Below are positions 34,664 through 43,392 of a DNA stretch of 64,000 nt, piece after piece. A model generated the notes under the pieces. That model worked only from the letters and a program-made list of their open reading frames with translations. It was not told the origin of the DNA and did no database searches. Source of the DNA: JAUNSR01 sp036655755 (GTDB taxonomy: Bacteria; Bacteroidota; Bacteroidia; Bacteroidales; JAUNSR01). The position numbers and the translations under genes were made by a program. The stretch spans positions 30,882 to 94,881 of the forward strand of contig JAVVPN010000001.1 in NCBI GenBank assembly GCA_036655755.1, given 5' to 3'. Positions within the stretch are counted from its first letter, which is position 1; every line of letters starts with the position of its first letter.

Positions 34664-35656
34664 ATGAAAGAAAAATACGACGAAACAGAGCACAAAGAGA
34701 TACTTGGTCATTATATAAATGATGCCTATACGCGGGATGAGGCTATGCAGGTATTGAAACTGGCTAAAGGAAAAAGCAATGAATCATTATTTCGGGAAAT
34801 GGCAGATTCTGTATGGGATGAGAGTGAAATGGTGATGTCGCCTACCCGAATGGAGCATGAGCGATTGCGAGAAGAGGGGGGACGTTTATTGGCCTCGTTA
34901 AAGGAAAACAAGAAACAAAATATATTCTCTACCTATTGGAGGGTTGCTGCCGTAATACTTCTAATGATAACAGTGGGGATATCGGGAACAAATATTTATT
35001 CTTATTGGGAAAGACAAAATATGTCTTTTGTGGAGATCACTACTTCGGTCGGAGAAAAGAAAGGAATTCAATTGCCCGATGGGACACATGTAGATATGAA
35101 TGCCTGTAGTAAGCTCCGTTATCCAAAGCGTTTTGTTGGAACAGAACGTTTGGTCGAATTGACCGGAGAAGCATATTTTCAGGTGGAACGAAATCCCGAA
35201 AAGACATTTGTCGTAAAGGCAAAAGGTTTTGATGTTCGTGTATTGGGAACCAAATTCGATGTCAAAGCTTATCCTTCCGATGAACTGGTATCGGTAAGTG
35301 TGGAAAATGGAAAGGTACAGGTAGATATGCCTGAAGCCATGATGCGACTAAAAGCAAATGAGCAATTGGTCATTAATCGGAAATCACAGGAATATAATAA
35401 ACGACGCTCTATGTTGCAGGTAAATAGTTGGATAAAGGGAGAGCTCAGTTTTAATGCTACCCCCATCAGAGACGTTGCCAAAGAGCTTGAGCGTATTTAT
35501 GGTTGCAATATAAAATTCGCAGAAGGACTGGATTTTAATAATCTCATTTCGGGTGCACATGATAATGAGAGTCTTGAATCTGTATTAAATACCCTGGTGT
35601 ATATCAGTGATATTAAATACAGACAGGAGCAGGATTTCATCCTGTTTTATAAATGA
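34664..35656 (+). CDS. FecR-type anti-sigma factor
   Basis: Membrane-bound partner of the ECF sigma. I start it at the ATG at 34664 (330 residues); the longer frame from 34616 begins inside the inverted repeat. A cytoplasmic N-terminal part (about 1-85) is followed by one membrane segment (VAAVILLMITVGISG, about 88-104), a periplasmic FecR domain (about 115-225, with QLPDGTHVDMNACSKL and GEAYFQVERNPEKTF) and a C-terminal DUF4974-like domain (about 255-328), which in this family contacts the receptor's STN domain. It lies 55 bases before the SusC-like gene. Confidence 0.93.
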   Translation: MKEKYDETEHKEILGHYINDAYTRDEAMQVLKLAKGKSNESLFREMADSVWDESEMVMSPTRMEHERLREEGGRLLASLKENKKQNIFSTYWRVAAVILLMITVGISGTNIYSYWERQNMSFVEITTSVGEKKGIQLPDGTHVDMNACSKLRYPKRFVGTERLVELTGEAYFQVERNPEKTFVVKAKGFDVRVLGTKFDVKAYPSDELVSVSVENGKVQVDMPEAMMRLKANEQLVINRKSQEYNKRRSMLQVNSWIKGELSFNATPIRDVAKELERIYGCNIKFAEGLDFNNLISGAHDNESLESVLNTLVYISDIKYRQEQDFILFYK

Positions 35657-35710
35657 TTCAGTACGATTAACTACTTATAATCTTAAATCGATTCTATTAA
35701 AACCTATTTT

Positions 35711-38700
35711 ATGGACATCACATTCAAAAAACAAAAACCAATGAAACGGAACTGTTTGTTATTGGGAATAGCGCTTTTGGCGTCACCTTCAATAACACCT
35801 ATTTTTGCCCGGGATGTGGCAGGGAGTACGCTCTCTATTAAAGTGAAAAATCAGCCGATAGAAAAAATCTTTTCTCAAATTAGTAAACAATCGGGATATA
35901 AATTCTTCTACGATGAGACAATTGTGACCAATGCCCCGAATATGACATTAAGTCTGGAGGGGGCCGACATTGAAACTGTGTTGGAGAATATATCAGAACA
36001 GTCTGATCTGCATTTTAACCGTACGGCCAATACCATTGCCGTAACGCGAACAGAGAATAAAGGTACCGGTAGTGTCCGGATCGTACAGATCGTAACCGGT
36101 CAGGTCGTAGATACCAAAGGCGAACCTGTTATTGGCGCGAGTGTGTTGGTAAAAGGTACTACGAATGGGACAATTACAGATTTTGATGGGAATTTTTCGT
36201 TGAAAGAGGTTGCCGGAAATAGCGAACTCGTAATATCTTATATTGGCTATGAAACCCGTCATATTGAATTAAACGGACGTAAAGAGTTGAAAATCTCTTT
36301 ATCGGATAATACCCAATTAATCGACGAGGTCGTAGTTGTTGGATATGGTGTGCAAAAAAAACGAGATGTAACTACGGCGATTGCAAGTTTGCGTTCGAGC
36401 GATCTGAAAGGGCAGCCGGTTACATCAATGGCTGAAGCGATGACCGGACGGATGCCGGGAGTACAAGTTACTCAGGCAACCGGAGCACCGGGTTCTTCTT
36501 TATCCATCAAAGTACGTGGTACCGGAACTATTACAGCCGGAACATCTCCTCTTTATGTGGTCGATGGGGTGCCATTGGCCGAAGAGCAGCTGAATACATT
36601 CAATATGAATGACGTAGAATCGATTGAAGTGCTTAAAGATGCATCATCAGCCGCCATTTACGGATCGCGCGGATCAAACGGAGTGGTTCTGATATCCACT
36701 AAGAAAGGAAATGACGGGAAGGTCAATGTAACTTATAACGGGTATTATGGCTGGCAATCGGTAGCAAAGAAAATCGATATGCTCAATGCGTATGAATATG
36801 CCGATCTGGTGAAAGATGCGCGTAACAACTCTTATGTTGATAAAATGGAGTCGGTCAATCGCAAGCGCCTTGCGAATAATCAGTCGCCTCTTTCTTTTGA
36901 TATTACTGATAATAATAGCCTCCGGTTGGCAAATACCGGAACTGATTACAATACGATTATCCCGGTAGAAATATATCCTTATCTGAATGGCGTGCAAGGT
37001 TTGACCGATACCGACTGGCAGGATGAAATTTACCGTACGGCAGGCATGCAGAACCATTCACTTTCGGTTGGCGGAGGAAATGCTAAAATTAAATATTATA
37101 CCTCTGTTGATTTTCTTGATCAGCAGGGTGTGCTGATCAACAGTGACTTTTCTCGTTATAGCGCACGCTTGAATCTGGAAGTAACAGAAGGCCGTTTCCG
37201 GTTCGGATTAAATTTTAATCCTTCTTATACCGTAGAAAATAAAGTTAACTCGGATGGTGCATACAACTCCAATGGTGGGGGTGTAATTGCGTCAGCTCTG
37301 CATAGCGCTCCGATTTTTTCAGTATTCAACCCGGATGGATCCTATAATTTTGCGCAAAACGCATGGAGTCCGGATACACAGACCGACGTAAATGGATCGA
37401 TTAAAAAAGGGAATAGCCAAACTCAGGTTTGGAATCCGGTAGCATTGGCTATGCTCCAGAGTGATAAAACCAAGGCGACTCGTTTGTTCGGAAATATTTT
37501 TGCGGAAGCGTCTTTACTGGAAGATCTGAAATATAAAATCAATTTCGGGATGGACATTTATAATGATAGCCGTGATCGTTTCCGTCCCTCTACTATTCCG
37601 GTAGCGAATACAGCCGGAAATCCGGAGTCAGAAGCAGAGGCTAAATCCAACAGTTCTCAGCTTTATAACTGGTTATTGGAACAAACGTTGAATTATACGA
37701 AAGATTTTAATGGCCACTCCTTGTCTGCGTTAGGGGGATGGACCTTACAATATCAGCGGAATGAAAGTAATTATGTATTCGCCAACGGATTTATTACAAA
37801 TACTATTCCGACTCTGAATGCCGGAACGGTAACACAGGGTAATTCGCATGCGTCTGAATGGGCGTTGGCTTCGGGGCTTGCACGCGTACAATACAATTAT
37901 CGAGGCAAATACATGCTTACGGGTGCGATTCGTGCCGATGGAGCTTCTCGTTTTGGTGCTGATAATCGTTGGGGATGGTTCCCTTCGGTATCGGGAGGAT
38001 GGCGTATGACGGAAGAAAACTTTATGAAATCGCTGACTTTTATCGATGATTTGAAATTGCGTGCAAGTTATGGTCTGACAGGAAACTTCCGTATTCCGAA
38101 TTATGGCTCTCAGGGAGAAGTGGGGTATTATAGCTATGTATTAGGCGGATCGAGCCCGGCAGTAGTGCAGGGGGCAGCGCCAAGCAGCATGCCTAATCCC
38201 CGGTTACGCTGGGAAAAAACAGCGCAGGTAAATATCGGTTTTGATGCAGCCTTCTTTCAGAATAAAATGACCCTTGGCCTGGATTTATATAATAGTAATA
38301 CGTATGATTTATTATTGAAAGTACCGGTTCCGATGACTACCGGTTATGCTACACGGTTAGAAAACATAGGGAAAGTAAATAATAAGGGGATTGAGTTTAA
38401 TATCGGATCTAACCTGAAGTTTGGCGATCTTACCTGGACCACTTATTTTAATATCTCGAAGAATATCAATAAGGTACGTGCCCTTGGACCGGGAAATGCC
38501 GATATCATCTCTTCCGGTACGGTAAGTAATGCTTATTTCCTGACCCGTGTAGGCGAATCCATCGGGAATTATTATTTGCCGGTTGTGGAAGGTGTTTTCA
38601 AAAATCAGGCAGAAGTAGATGCGTATCTGCATTATTACGATTCGCCAACTAATTATGGTCTGGCAGATACGAAACCCGGCGATTTTAAATTTAAAGATGT

Positions 38701-39265
38701 AAACGGCGACGGGGTATTGGATATTTCGAATACCGACCGGGCGATTGTTGGTAACTATATGCCTGATTTTACCTATGGATTTGGTACGAATCTTGCCTGG
38801 AAAGGGATTGACTTCGGGATTGTATTTCAAGGGGTATATGGCAATGAAATTCTGAATCTTTCACGCCGTTATTTCTATAATCATGAAGGGAATATGAATA
38901 ACTATAAAGGAGCGCTCAACCGCTGGAAGTCGGAAAGTGATCCGGGCAGTGGTTGGAATGTGCGTGCCAATCGTGTAAGTAAAGGTCAGAATGGAACAAC
39001 TTCTACCTGGCATGTAGAGGACGGGTCTTATCTTAGAATCAAAAATATAGCGATAGGATATACGTTGCCGGTAAATATTACCAAAAAGGCTTTTATTCAG
39101 AATGCCCGTATTTATTGTTCAATGCAGAATCCGTTCACGTTTACCAGCTATGAGGGATACAATCCGGAAGTTTCAAACCGAAGTGCCGCGACAACCAACG
39201 GAGAGGATTACGGGGTATATCCTTTAGCCAAAACAACTTCAATTGGAGTAAACCTGACTTTCTAA
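35711..39265 (+). CDS. SusC-like TonB-dependent outer membrane receptor with STN signalling domain
   Basis: Glycan importer of 1184 residues. Signal peptide (about 1-35, ending IFARD; a second ATG at codon 11 is an alternative start), STN domain (about 40-115, LSIKVKNQPIEKIFSQISKQ), carboxypeptidase regulatory-like domain (about 130-200), the SusC/RagA signature (VVVGYGVQKKRDVTTAI), plug domain and a C-terminal beta-barrel ending in the aromatic GVNLTF. The STN domain matches the ECF/FecR pair upstream. Together with the SusD-like lipoprotein it forms a bed-bin transporter in the outer membrane. Its substrate is not evident. Confidence 0.95.
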   Translation: MDITFKKQKPMKRNCLLLGIALLASPSITPIFARDVAGSTLSIKVKNQPIEKIFSQISKQSGYKFFYDETIVTNAPNMTLSLEGADIETVLENISEQSDLHFNRTANTIAVTRTENKGTGSVRIVQIVTGQVVDTKGEPVIGASVLVKGTTNGTITDFDGNFSLKEVAGNSELVISYIGYETRHIELNGRKELKISLSDNTQLIDEVVVVGYGVQKKRDVTTAIASLRSSDLKGQPVTSMAEAMTGRMPGVQVTQATGAPGSSLSIKVRGTGTITAGTSPLYVVDGVPLAEEQLNTFNMNDVESIEVLKDASSAAIYGSRGSNGVVLISTKKGNDGKVNVTYNGYYGWQSVAKKIDMLNAYEYADLVKDARNNSYVDKMESVNRKRLANNQSPLSFDITDNNSLRLANTGTDYNTIIPVEIYPYLNGVQGLTDTDWQDEIYRTAGMQNHSLSVGGGNAKIKYYTSVDFLDQQGVLINSDFSRYSARLNLEVTEGRFRFGLNFNPSYTVENKVNSDGAYNSNGGGVIASALHSAPIFSVFNPDGSYNFAQNAWSPDTQTDVNGSIKKGNSQTQVWNPVALAMLQSDKTKATRLFGNIFAEASLLEDLKYKINFGMDIYNDSRDRFRPSTIPVANTAGNPESEAEAKSNSSQLYNWLLEQTLNYTKDFNGHSLSALGGWTLQYQRNESNYVFANGFITNTIPTLNAGTVTQGNSHASEWALASGLARVQYNYRGKYMLTGAIRADGASRFGADNRWGWFPSVSGGWRMTEENFMKSLTFIDDLKLRASYGLTGNFRIPNYGSQGEVGYYSYVLGGSSPAVVQGAAPSSMPNPRLRWEKTAQVNIGFDAAFFQNKMTLGLDLYNSNTYDLLLKVPVPMTTGYATRLENIGKVNNKGIEFNIGSNLKFGDLTWTTYFNISKNINKVRALGPGNADIISSGTVSNAYFLTRVGESIGNYYLPVVEGVFKNQAEVDAYLHYYDSPTNYGLADTKPGDFKFKDVNGDGVLDISNTDRAIVGNYMPDFTYGFGTNLAWKGIDFGIVFQGVYGNEILNLSRRYFYNHEGNMNNYKGALNRWKSESDPGSGWNVRANRVSKGQNGTTSTWHVEDGSYLRIKNIAIGYTLPVNITKKAFIQNARIYCSMQNPFTFTSYEGYNPEVSNRSAATTNGEDYGVYPLAKTTSIGVNLTF

Positions 39266-39289
39266 CCAATAAACGAAAAACAGACTGAT

Positions 39290-40657
39290 ATGAAAAAAAT
39301 GATATTTGCCATCGGAATGATGGCTACGCTTTCAGGTTGCGAAAACTTTCTGAATCTGAAACCAATAGATTATCCCACAGAAGAAACCTTTTATCAGGAC
39401 GTAAAAGGTCTGGAAGGTGCTGTAATCGGGATTTATGACGAATTACAGAGTAATGATCAGTATGGAGCCAAGTACATGACGCTTATGGAGACGCGCGGGG
39501 ACAATGTGCGGAATGACAATTCGGGCGCAAGTGGTGGCATCACTTATCAGATCGAAGTGTTTACAGAAACGCCGGCTAATTCAAATTTGTCGGGTGCATG
39601 GTTGTCGGCTTATACAACGATTTACCGGAGTAATCTGGTGTTGCGTAGTATTGATAACGTGCCGATGAGTGAAGATCAATATTCGAAAATAGCAGGGCAA
39701 ACCTGTTTTTTAAGAGCCCTTACTTATTTTAATCTGGTACGCATGTGGGGTAAAGTGCCGTTGATCACACAAATACAGACAGTTGAAGAGGCCCGTAACA
39801 ATCACCGCAATGAAATTGATGAAATTTACGCACAGATTATCAGCGACCTGGAGCGGGCAAAGGGATTGCCGGAAAGTTGGCCCGATTCCGAACGCGGACG
39901 TGTTACCTCTTTTGCGGCCAAATCGCTGTTGGCCAAAGTGTATCTTTACAGAAAAGATTATCAGCGTGTCGTAACGGAAATCCAGCCTGTCGTAGATGCA
40001 ATAAAGGCGGGTAAAACCCTGTCGTTGGTGCCTATGCCACAGACATTCCCGAATGACCTGAAAACAAGCAAGGATATTATTTTTGCTGTACAATATCTGA
40101 AAGGTGGGGTTGGTGAATCTGCTCATCAGAATAATCGTTACAGAAACAATGATAATGGGAATATGATATCACTTGACCCATCCGAATTTGAAAGTGATAG
40201 CGATAACCGGAAGAAGTTGGTAGCTCCGACAGGAAGTGGCCAGCGACCGGGTAAATTTAATGCCCCTGCAACCAATAATGAAACAAGCGCCGATTTTCCG
40301 GTATTGCGTTGTGCTGACGTAATGCTAATGTATGCCGAAGCCCTGAATGAGCTCAGTGCTACTCCCGAAGAGGATGCATTGGATGCTCTAAATTCAGTAC
40401 GCAAAAATGCCGGGCTTGAATCAAAAACGTTGTCAGAATTAGCCGATAAACAGTCGTTCAGAGCTGCTGTTTATAAAGAGCGACGTCTGGAATTGGCTCT
40501 TGAGTGTGATCGTTGGTTTGATTTGGTTCGTCAAAACGCATTTGCCAATGTGTTTCCGGGGGTGGATGCATACAGACAATTATATCCTATACCGCAGGCT
40601 GAAATTGAAAACGTGAATAATTCGGCAGGATGGCAAAATGACGGTTATAATTTATAA
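39290..40657 (+). CDS. SusD/RagB-family nutrient-binding lipoprotein
   Basis: Surface lipoprotein of 455 residues that closes over the SusC-like barrel and binds the glycan. Lipobox LSGC at residues 15-18 places the mature N-terminus at C18, and ENFLNLKP directly after it is typical. SusD helices (TPR-like) follow, with RALTYFNLVRMWGKVPL and, near the C-terminus, ERRLELALECDRWFDLVR, both diagnostic of RagB/SusD. It starts 24 bases after susC. Confidence 0.95.
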   Translation: MKKMIFAIGMMATLSGCENFLNLKPIDYPTEETFYQDVKGLEGAVIGIYDELQSNDQYGAKYMTLMETRGDNVRNDNSGASGGITYQIEVFTETPANSNLSGAWLSAYTTIYRSNLVLRSIDNVPMSEDQYSKIAGQTCFLRALTYFNLVRMWGKVPLITQIQTVEEARNNHRNEIDEIYAQIISDLERAKGLPESWPDSERGRVTSFAAKSLLAKVYLYRKDYQRVVTEIQPVVDAIKAGKTLSLVPMPQTFPNDLKTSKDIIFAVQYLKGGVGESAHQNNRYRNNDNGNMISLDPSEFESDSDNRKKLVAPTGSGQRPGKFNAPATNNETSADFPVLRCADVMLMYAEALNELSATPEEDALDALNSVRKNAGLESKTLSELADKQSFRAAVYKERRLELALECDRWFDLVRQNAFANVFPGVDAYRQLYPIPQAEIENVNNSAGWQNDGYNL

Positions 40658-40700
40658 ATGGTGTATCTACACATTAATGTTAAAAAAACAGATTATATAG

Positions 40701-41606
40701 ATGAGAAAAAATGTTTTATGGGCTTGTTTATTAAGCCTTATTATAGCTACCCCATTTGCACAGGGTCAGAAAGACCGGGCTGCGCTTATCCGGGAAAAAC
40801 TTTTAAATCCAGAAACGGAAGAAGTATTGGTGGTGGCTCACCGCGGAGACTGGCGATATGCCCCCGAAAACTCGCTTGCGGCTATTGAAAACTCAATTCG
40901 CATGGGGGTGGATATTGTAGAGCTTGATGTGGCAAAAACAAAAGATGGTCAGTTGATATTGATGCATGATAAAAAAATAGATCGTACCACAACCGGAAAA
41001 GGAAATGTTGAAGATTGGACACTCGATTCGCTCAAAAGCCTCAAACTGCGTAACGGATGCAATATTCGTACAAAACATACGATACCGACTCTTGAAGAAG
41101 CGCTATTGTTGGCCAAAGGGCGGATTCTTGTAAACCTGGATAAAGCGTATCCTATTTTTGATGAGGTATATGAAGTTCTTGAAAAAACAGGAACGACAGA
41201 TCTGGTCATTATGAAAGGTCGAACTCCGGTAGCGCAGCTTCAGCAGGAATTTGGTAAATATCTTGATAAAGTGATTTTTATGCCAATTGTTGATTTGGAT
41301 AAGCCGGATGCGTTGAAGCAGATTCAAGATTATATGAAACACGTTAAACCTGTGGCTTTTGAATTGCTTTATGCATCGGATGATAATCCGGCCCCTAAAA
41401 AAGTGGCAGAAATGCTCAAAGGCAAAAGCCTGATTTGGTATAATACATTATGGAGTCAAATGGCGGGTCCGCATGATGATGATGAGGCGCTCGAAAATCC
41501 GGATGCTTCATACGGTTATCTGATCCGGAATTTAAATGCACGTATCATTCAGACCGACCGCCCCGGTTATCTGATTGAATACTTGAATAAAAACAAAAGA
41601 CATTAA
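40701..41606 (+). CDS. Secreted glycerophosphodiester phosphodiesterase (GDPD)
   Basis: Cleaves glycerophosphodiesters to glycerol-3-phosphate (or glycerol phosphate) and an alcohol. It has 301 residues with a signal peptide (about 1-23, ending AQGQ), which puts it in the periplasm or outside. The GDPD active-site pattern is clear: VVAHRGDWRYAPENSLAAI (44-62), then ELDVAKTKDGQLILMHD. It starts 43 bases after the SusD gene in the same direction and ends at a strong terminator, so it appears to be part of the locus. That suggests a substrate carrying glycerol phosphate or a similar phosphodiester, though scavenging of phospholipid head groups is an alternative. Confidence 0.9.
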   Translation: MRKNVLWACLLSLIIATPFAQGQKDRAALIREKLLNPETEEVLVVAHRGDWRYAPENSLAAIENSIRMGVDIVELDVAKTKDGQLILMHDKKIDRTTTGKGNVEDWTLDSLKSLKLRNGCNIRTKHTIPTLEEALLLAKGRILVNLDKAYPIFDEVYEVLEKTGTTDLVIMKGRTPVAQLQQEFGKYLDKVIFMPIVDLDKPDALKQIQDYMKHVKPVAFELLYASDDNPAPKKVAEMLKGKSLIWYNTLWSQMAGPHDDDEALENPDASYGYLIRNLNARIIQTDRPGYLIEYLNKNKRH

Positions 41607-41627
41607 TCTCCCCGGTTTAAAATAGAA

Positions 41628-41674
41628 AAGTGCGTGAAAACAATGGTTTAATCCTGTTTTCACGCACTTTTTTA
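41628..41674. terminator. Bidirectional terminator between the GDPD gene and the DUF4091 gene
   Basis: A perfect 14-bp stem (AAGTGCGTGAAAAC with its complement, 41628-41641 and 41656-41669) with T residues after it on the plus strand and A residues before it, placed between convergent genes. Confidence 0.85.
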
Positions 41675-41693
41675 TCATACAGAGAGCTGTCCC

Positions 41694-43253
41694 TTATTGG
41701 GATAGCAATTCCAGTATTGCTTTTTTAAATTCAATCACATCTTCGGGAATATCGGTGTATAATAATGGCGATTGATATACCGTATTTAACAGAGAGACTG
41801 CTTGCTCGCGTCCGTTTTTCTCTTCTATCATTCGTAACATTTCATAATCTTCGGCCCCGTCACGCCAACGTTCTAAGCGGATCGAAACGCATGAAACCGG
41901 CGAGTTAACCGGATCACCCGGATACACCAGTATACCGTCTCCCGGAGGCAATGAATATTGTTGGGTTAGCGGGCTGAATGTTTGAAAAGCATTTACTACC
42001 CAAAACAAAGAACCGTCTGCCTGCTCTTTCCAGCTGCGCCACATAACAGCCCGCGTAGCTACCGATGAGCTTTTAAAGGTCATTCCCGGTACATTATTCA
42101 GGCAAACGTAAGTCCACCATTCTTCATTATTCTGCAATTTTGCCCTGATTTGGGCAGCTACTCCTTCCTGGTTCTTCATAACGGGGACACCCGTGCAAAA
42201 AATATCGACATACCCTTGTAATATATCAAAAACCTGCATGTAGTCGGCTTGTTGCGATTGGTCGTCGGGGCCCTGACTGAATGTGATTAAAATCTTCGCT
42301 TCGGGGGCGTATCCGTGAATTTTACTGGCGATTGTTTTGATTTCATTATAACCGGCAATATTGTGAACTTCATCGGTGAAATAGAAATAGCATTTCTCAA
42401 TCAATCCGCTATTTCGCATCTCTTCCAGCGTGGTTCGGAGTTGTGTGTCGGTTAACCTTCTATAAGGTAATGCAATCAAATTGAAGCGAGGGTCTTTGAG
42501 GTAATCGAGCATTCGGGCATCCCCGGGAGGAAAAGGTGAGGAGTTTACTTCTATGCGGTTGGTGGCACTAATCCATGAACAGAAATAAGGCGAAATCCGA
42601 TAATTCAGCAATAAATCGGAAACCTCTTTTCTGATCATGATTTTTGATTCTTCCGGAATCCCTTTTGCCATCGGTAGATTATCCGGATCAATGCCAAATA
42701 CGGCAGGGAAAGATGGCTGGACCGGTAAGCTCACATCTTTAACATTGATATGCACATATACCGGATACACCTGCTTCATACTTCTGAAGTAAAGGGTGTC
42801 TTCATAAAGACCCGGTTTTGAATCGGGTTTTGTCTGATAGGTTACCCATAACCGTATCTCTTTGTTTTCGGGGTAAATGATTGAGTCCACCGGAATCAGT
42901 ATATCGTATATCCCACGGAATGGGGCGATTCGGCGTAAGGTATATTTTGTGTTTTCATTGGTCCGGTTTTTTTCGGGATATACCGGACAATCTCCGGTGG
43001 TATGTAATACGATCTGGAAATGTTCACTTTCGTTGCGTGCCAGCCAAACCGTTGCTTCATTTGCAGGAGGAGCGTCGGCATAAGTGGAGACATCCTGCAG
43101 GCTATTTAAAATCCAACTGTTGGAAATTGCTGCTTCCGTTGTGTCAGTACCGGGTATAACCACCTCTTTAATGATTACCTCATCCTTACAAGCTCCCAAT
43201 ATGGATAGAAAGAAGATTATAACTCCCATGCATCCGCTCCATTTCAACCACAT
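41694..43253 (-). CDS. DUF4091 lipoprotein, possible glycoside hydrolase (GH123-like)
   Basis: A 519-residue lipoprotein: signal peptide with lipobox LGAC (about residue 22). The middle (about 50-190) is beta-rich. The C-terminal two thirds resemble the DUF4091/GH123-like catalytic barrel, with FYFTDEVHN (a candidate acidic pair), LFWVVNAFQTFSP and GDGILVYPGDP, then SIRLERWRDGAEDYEML. The last two motifs are typical of DUF4091. GH123 members act on N-acetylgalactosamine glycosides. It is on the opposite strand to the SusC/D genes but inside the same locus. Confidence 0.82.
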   Translation of the reverse strand: MWLKWSGCMGVIIFFLSILGACKDEVIIKEVVIPGTDTTEAAISNSWILNSLQDVSTYADAPPANEATVWLARNESEHFQIVLHTTGDCPVYPEKNRTNENTKYTLRRIAPFRGIYDILIPVDSIIYPENKEIRLWVTYQTKPDSKPGLYEDTLYFRSMKQVYPVYVHINVKDVSLPVQPSFPAVFGIDPDNLPMAKGIPEESKIMIRKEVSDLLLNYRISPYFCSWISATNRIEVNSSPFPPGDARMLDYLKDPRFNLIALPYRRLTDTQLRTTLEEMRNSGLIEKCYFYFTDEVHNIAGYNEIKTIASKIHGYAPEAKILITFSQGPDDQSQQADYMQVFDILQGYVDIFCTGVPVMKNQEGVAAQIRAKLQNNEEWWTYVCLNNVPGMTFKSSSVATRAVMWRSWKEQADGSLFWVVNAFQTFSPLTQQYSLPPGDGILVYPGDPVNSPVSCVSIRLERWRDGAEDYEMLRMIEEKNGREQAVSLLNTVYQSPLLYTDIPEDVIEFKKAILELLSQ

Positions 43254-43330
43254 AACTTTTTTCTTTAATTAAACTGTTAGGGTATATGTATAACAATGAG
43301 ATATGAAAAATGGTTATTGAAAAAATATGC

Positions 43331-43370
43331 AAAAAGGGAGAAGATATCAAAAGACATCTTCTCCCTTTTT
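43331..43370. terminator. Terminator after the PCMD protein gene
   Basis: Perfect 15-bp stem (43331-43345 with 43356-43370) with A5/T5 at its ends, so it works in both directions. It separates the PCMD gene from the DUF4091 gene, which are both on the minus strand and are therefore probably transcribed separately. Confidence 0.85.
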
Positions 43371-43392
43371 ATGTGAAACATACAATTGTTTT

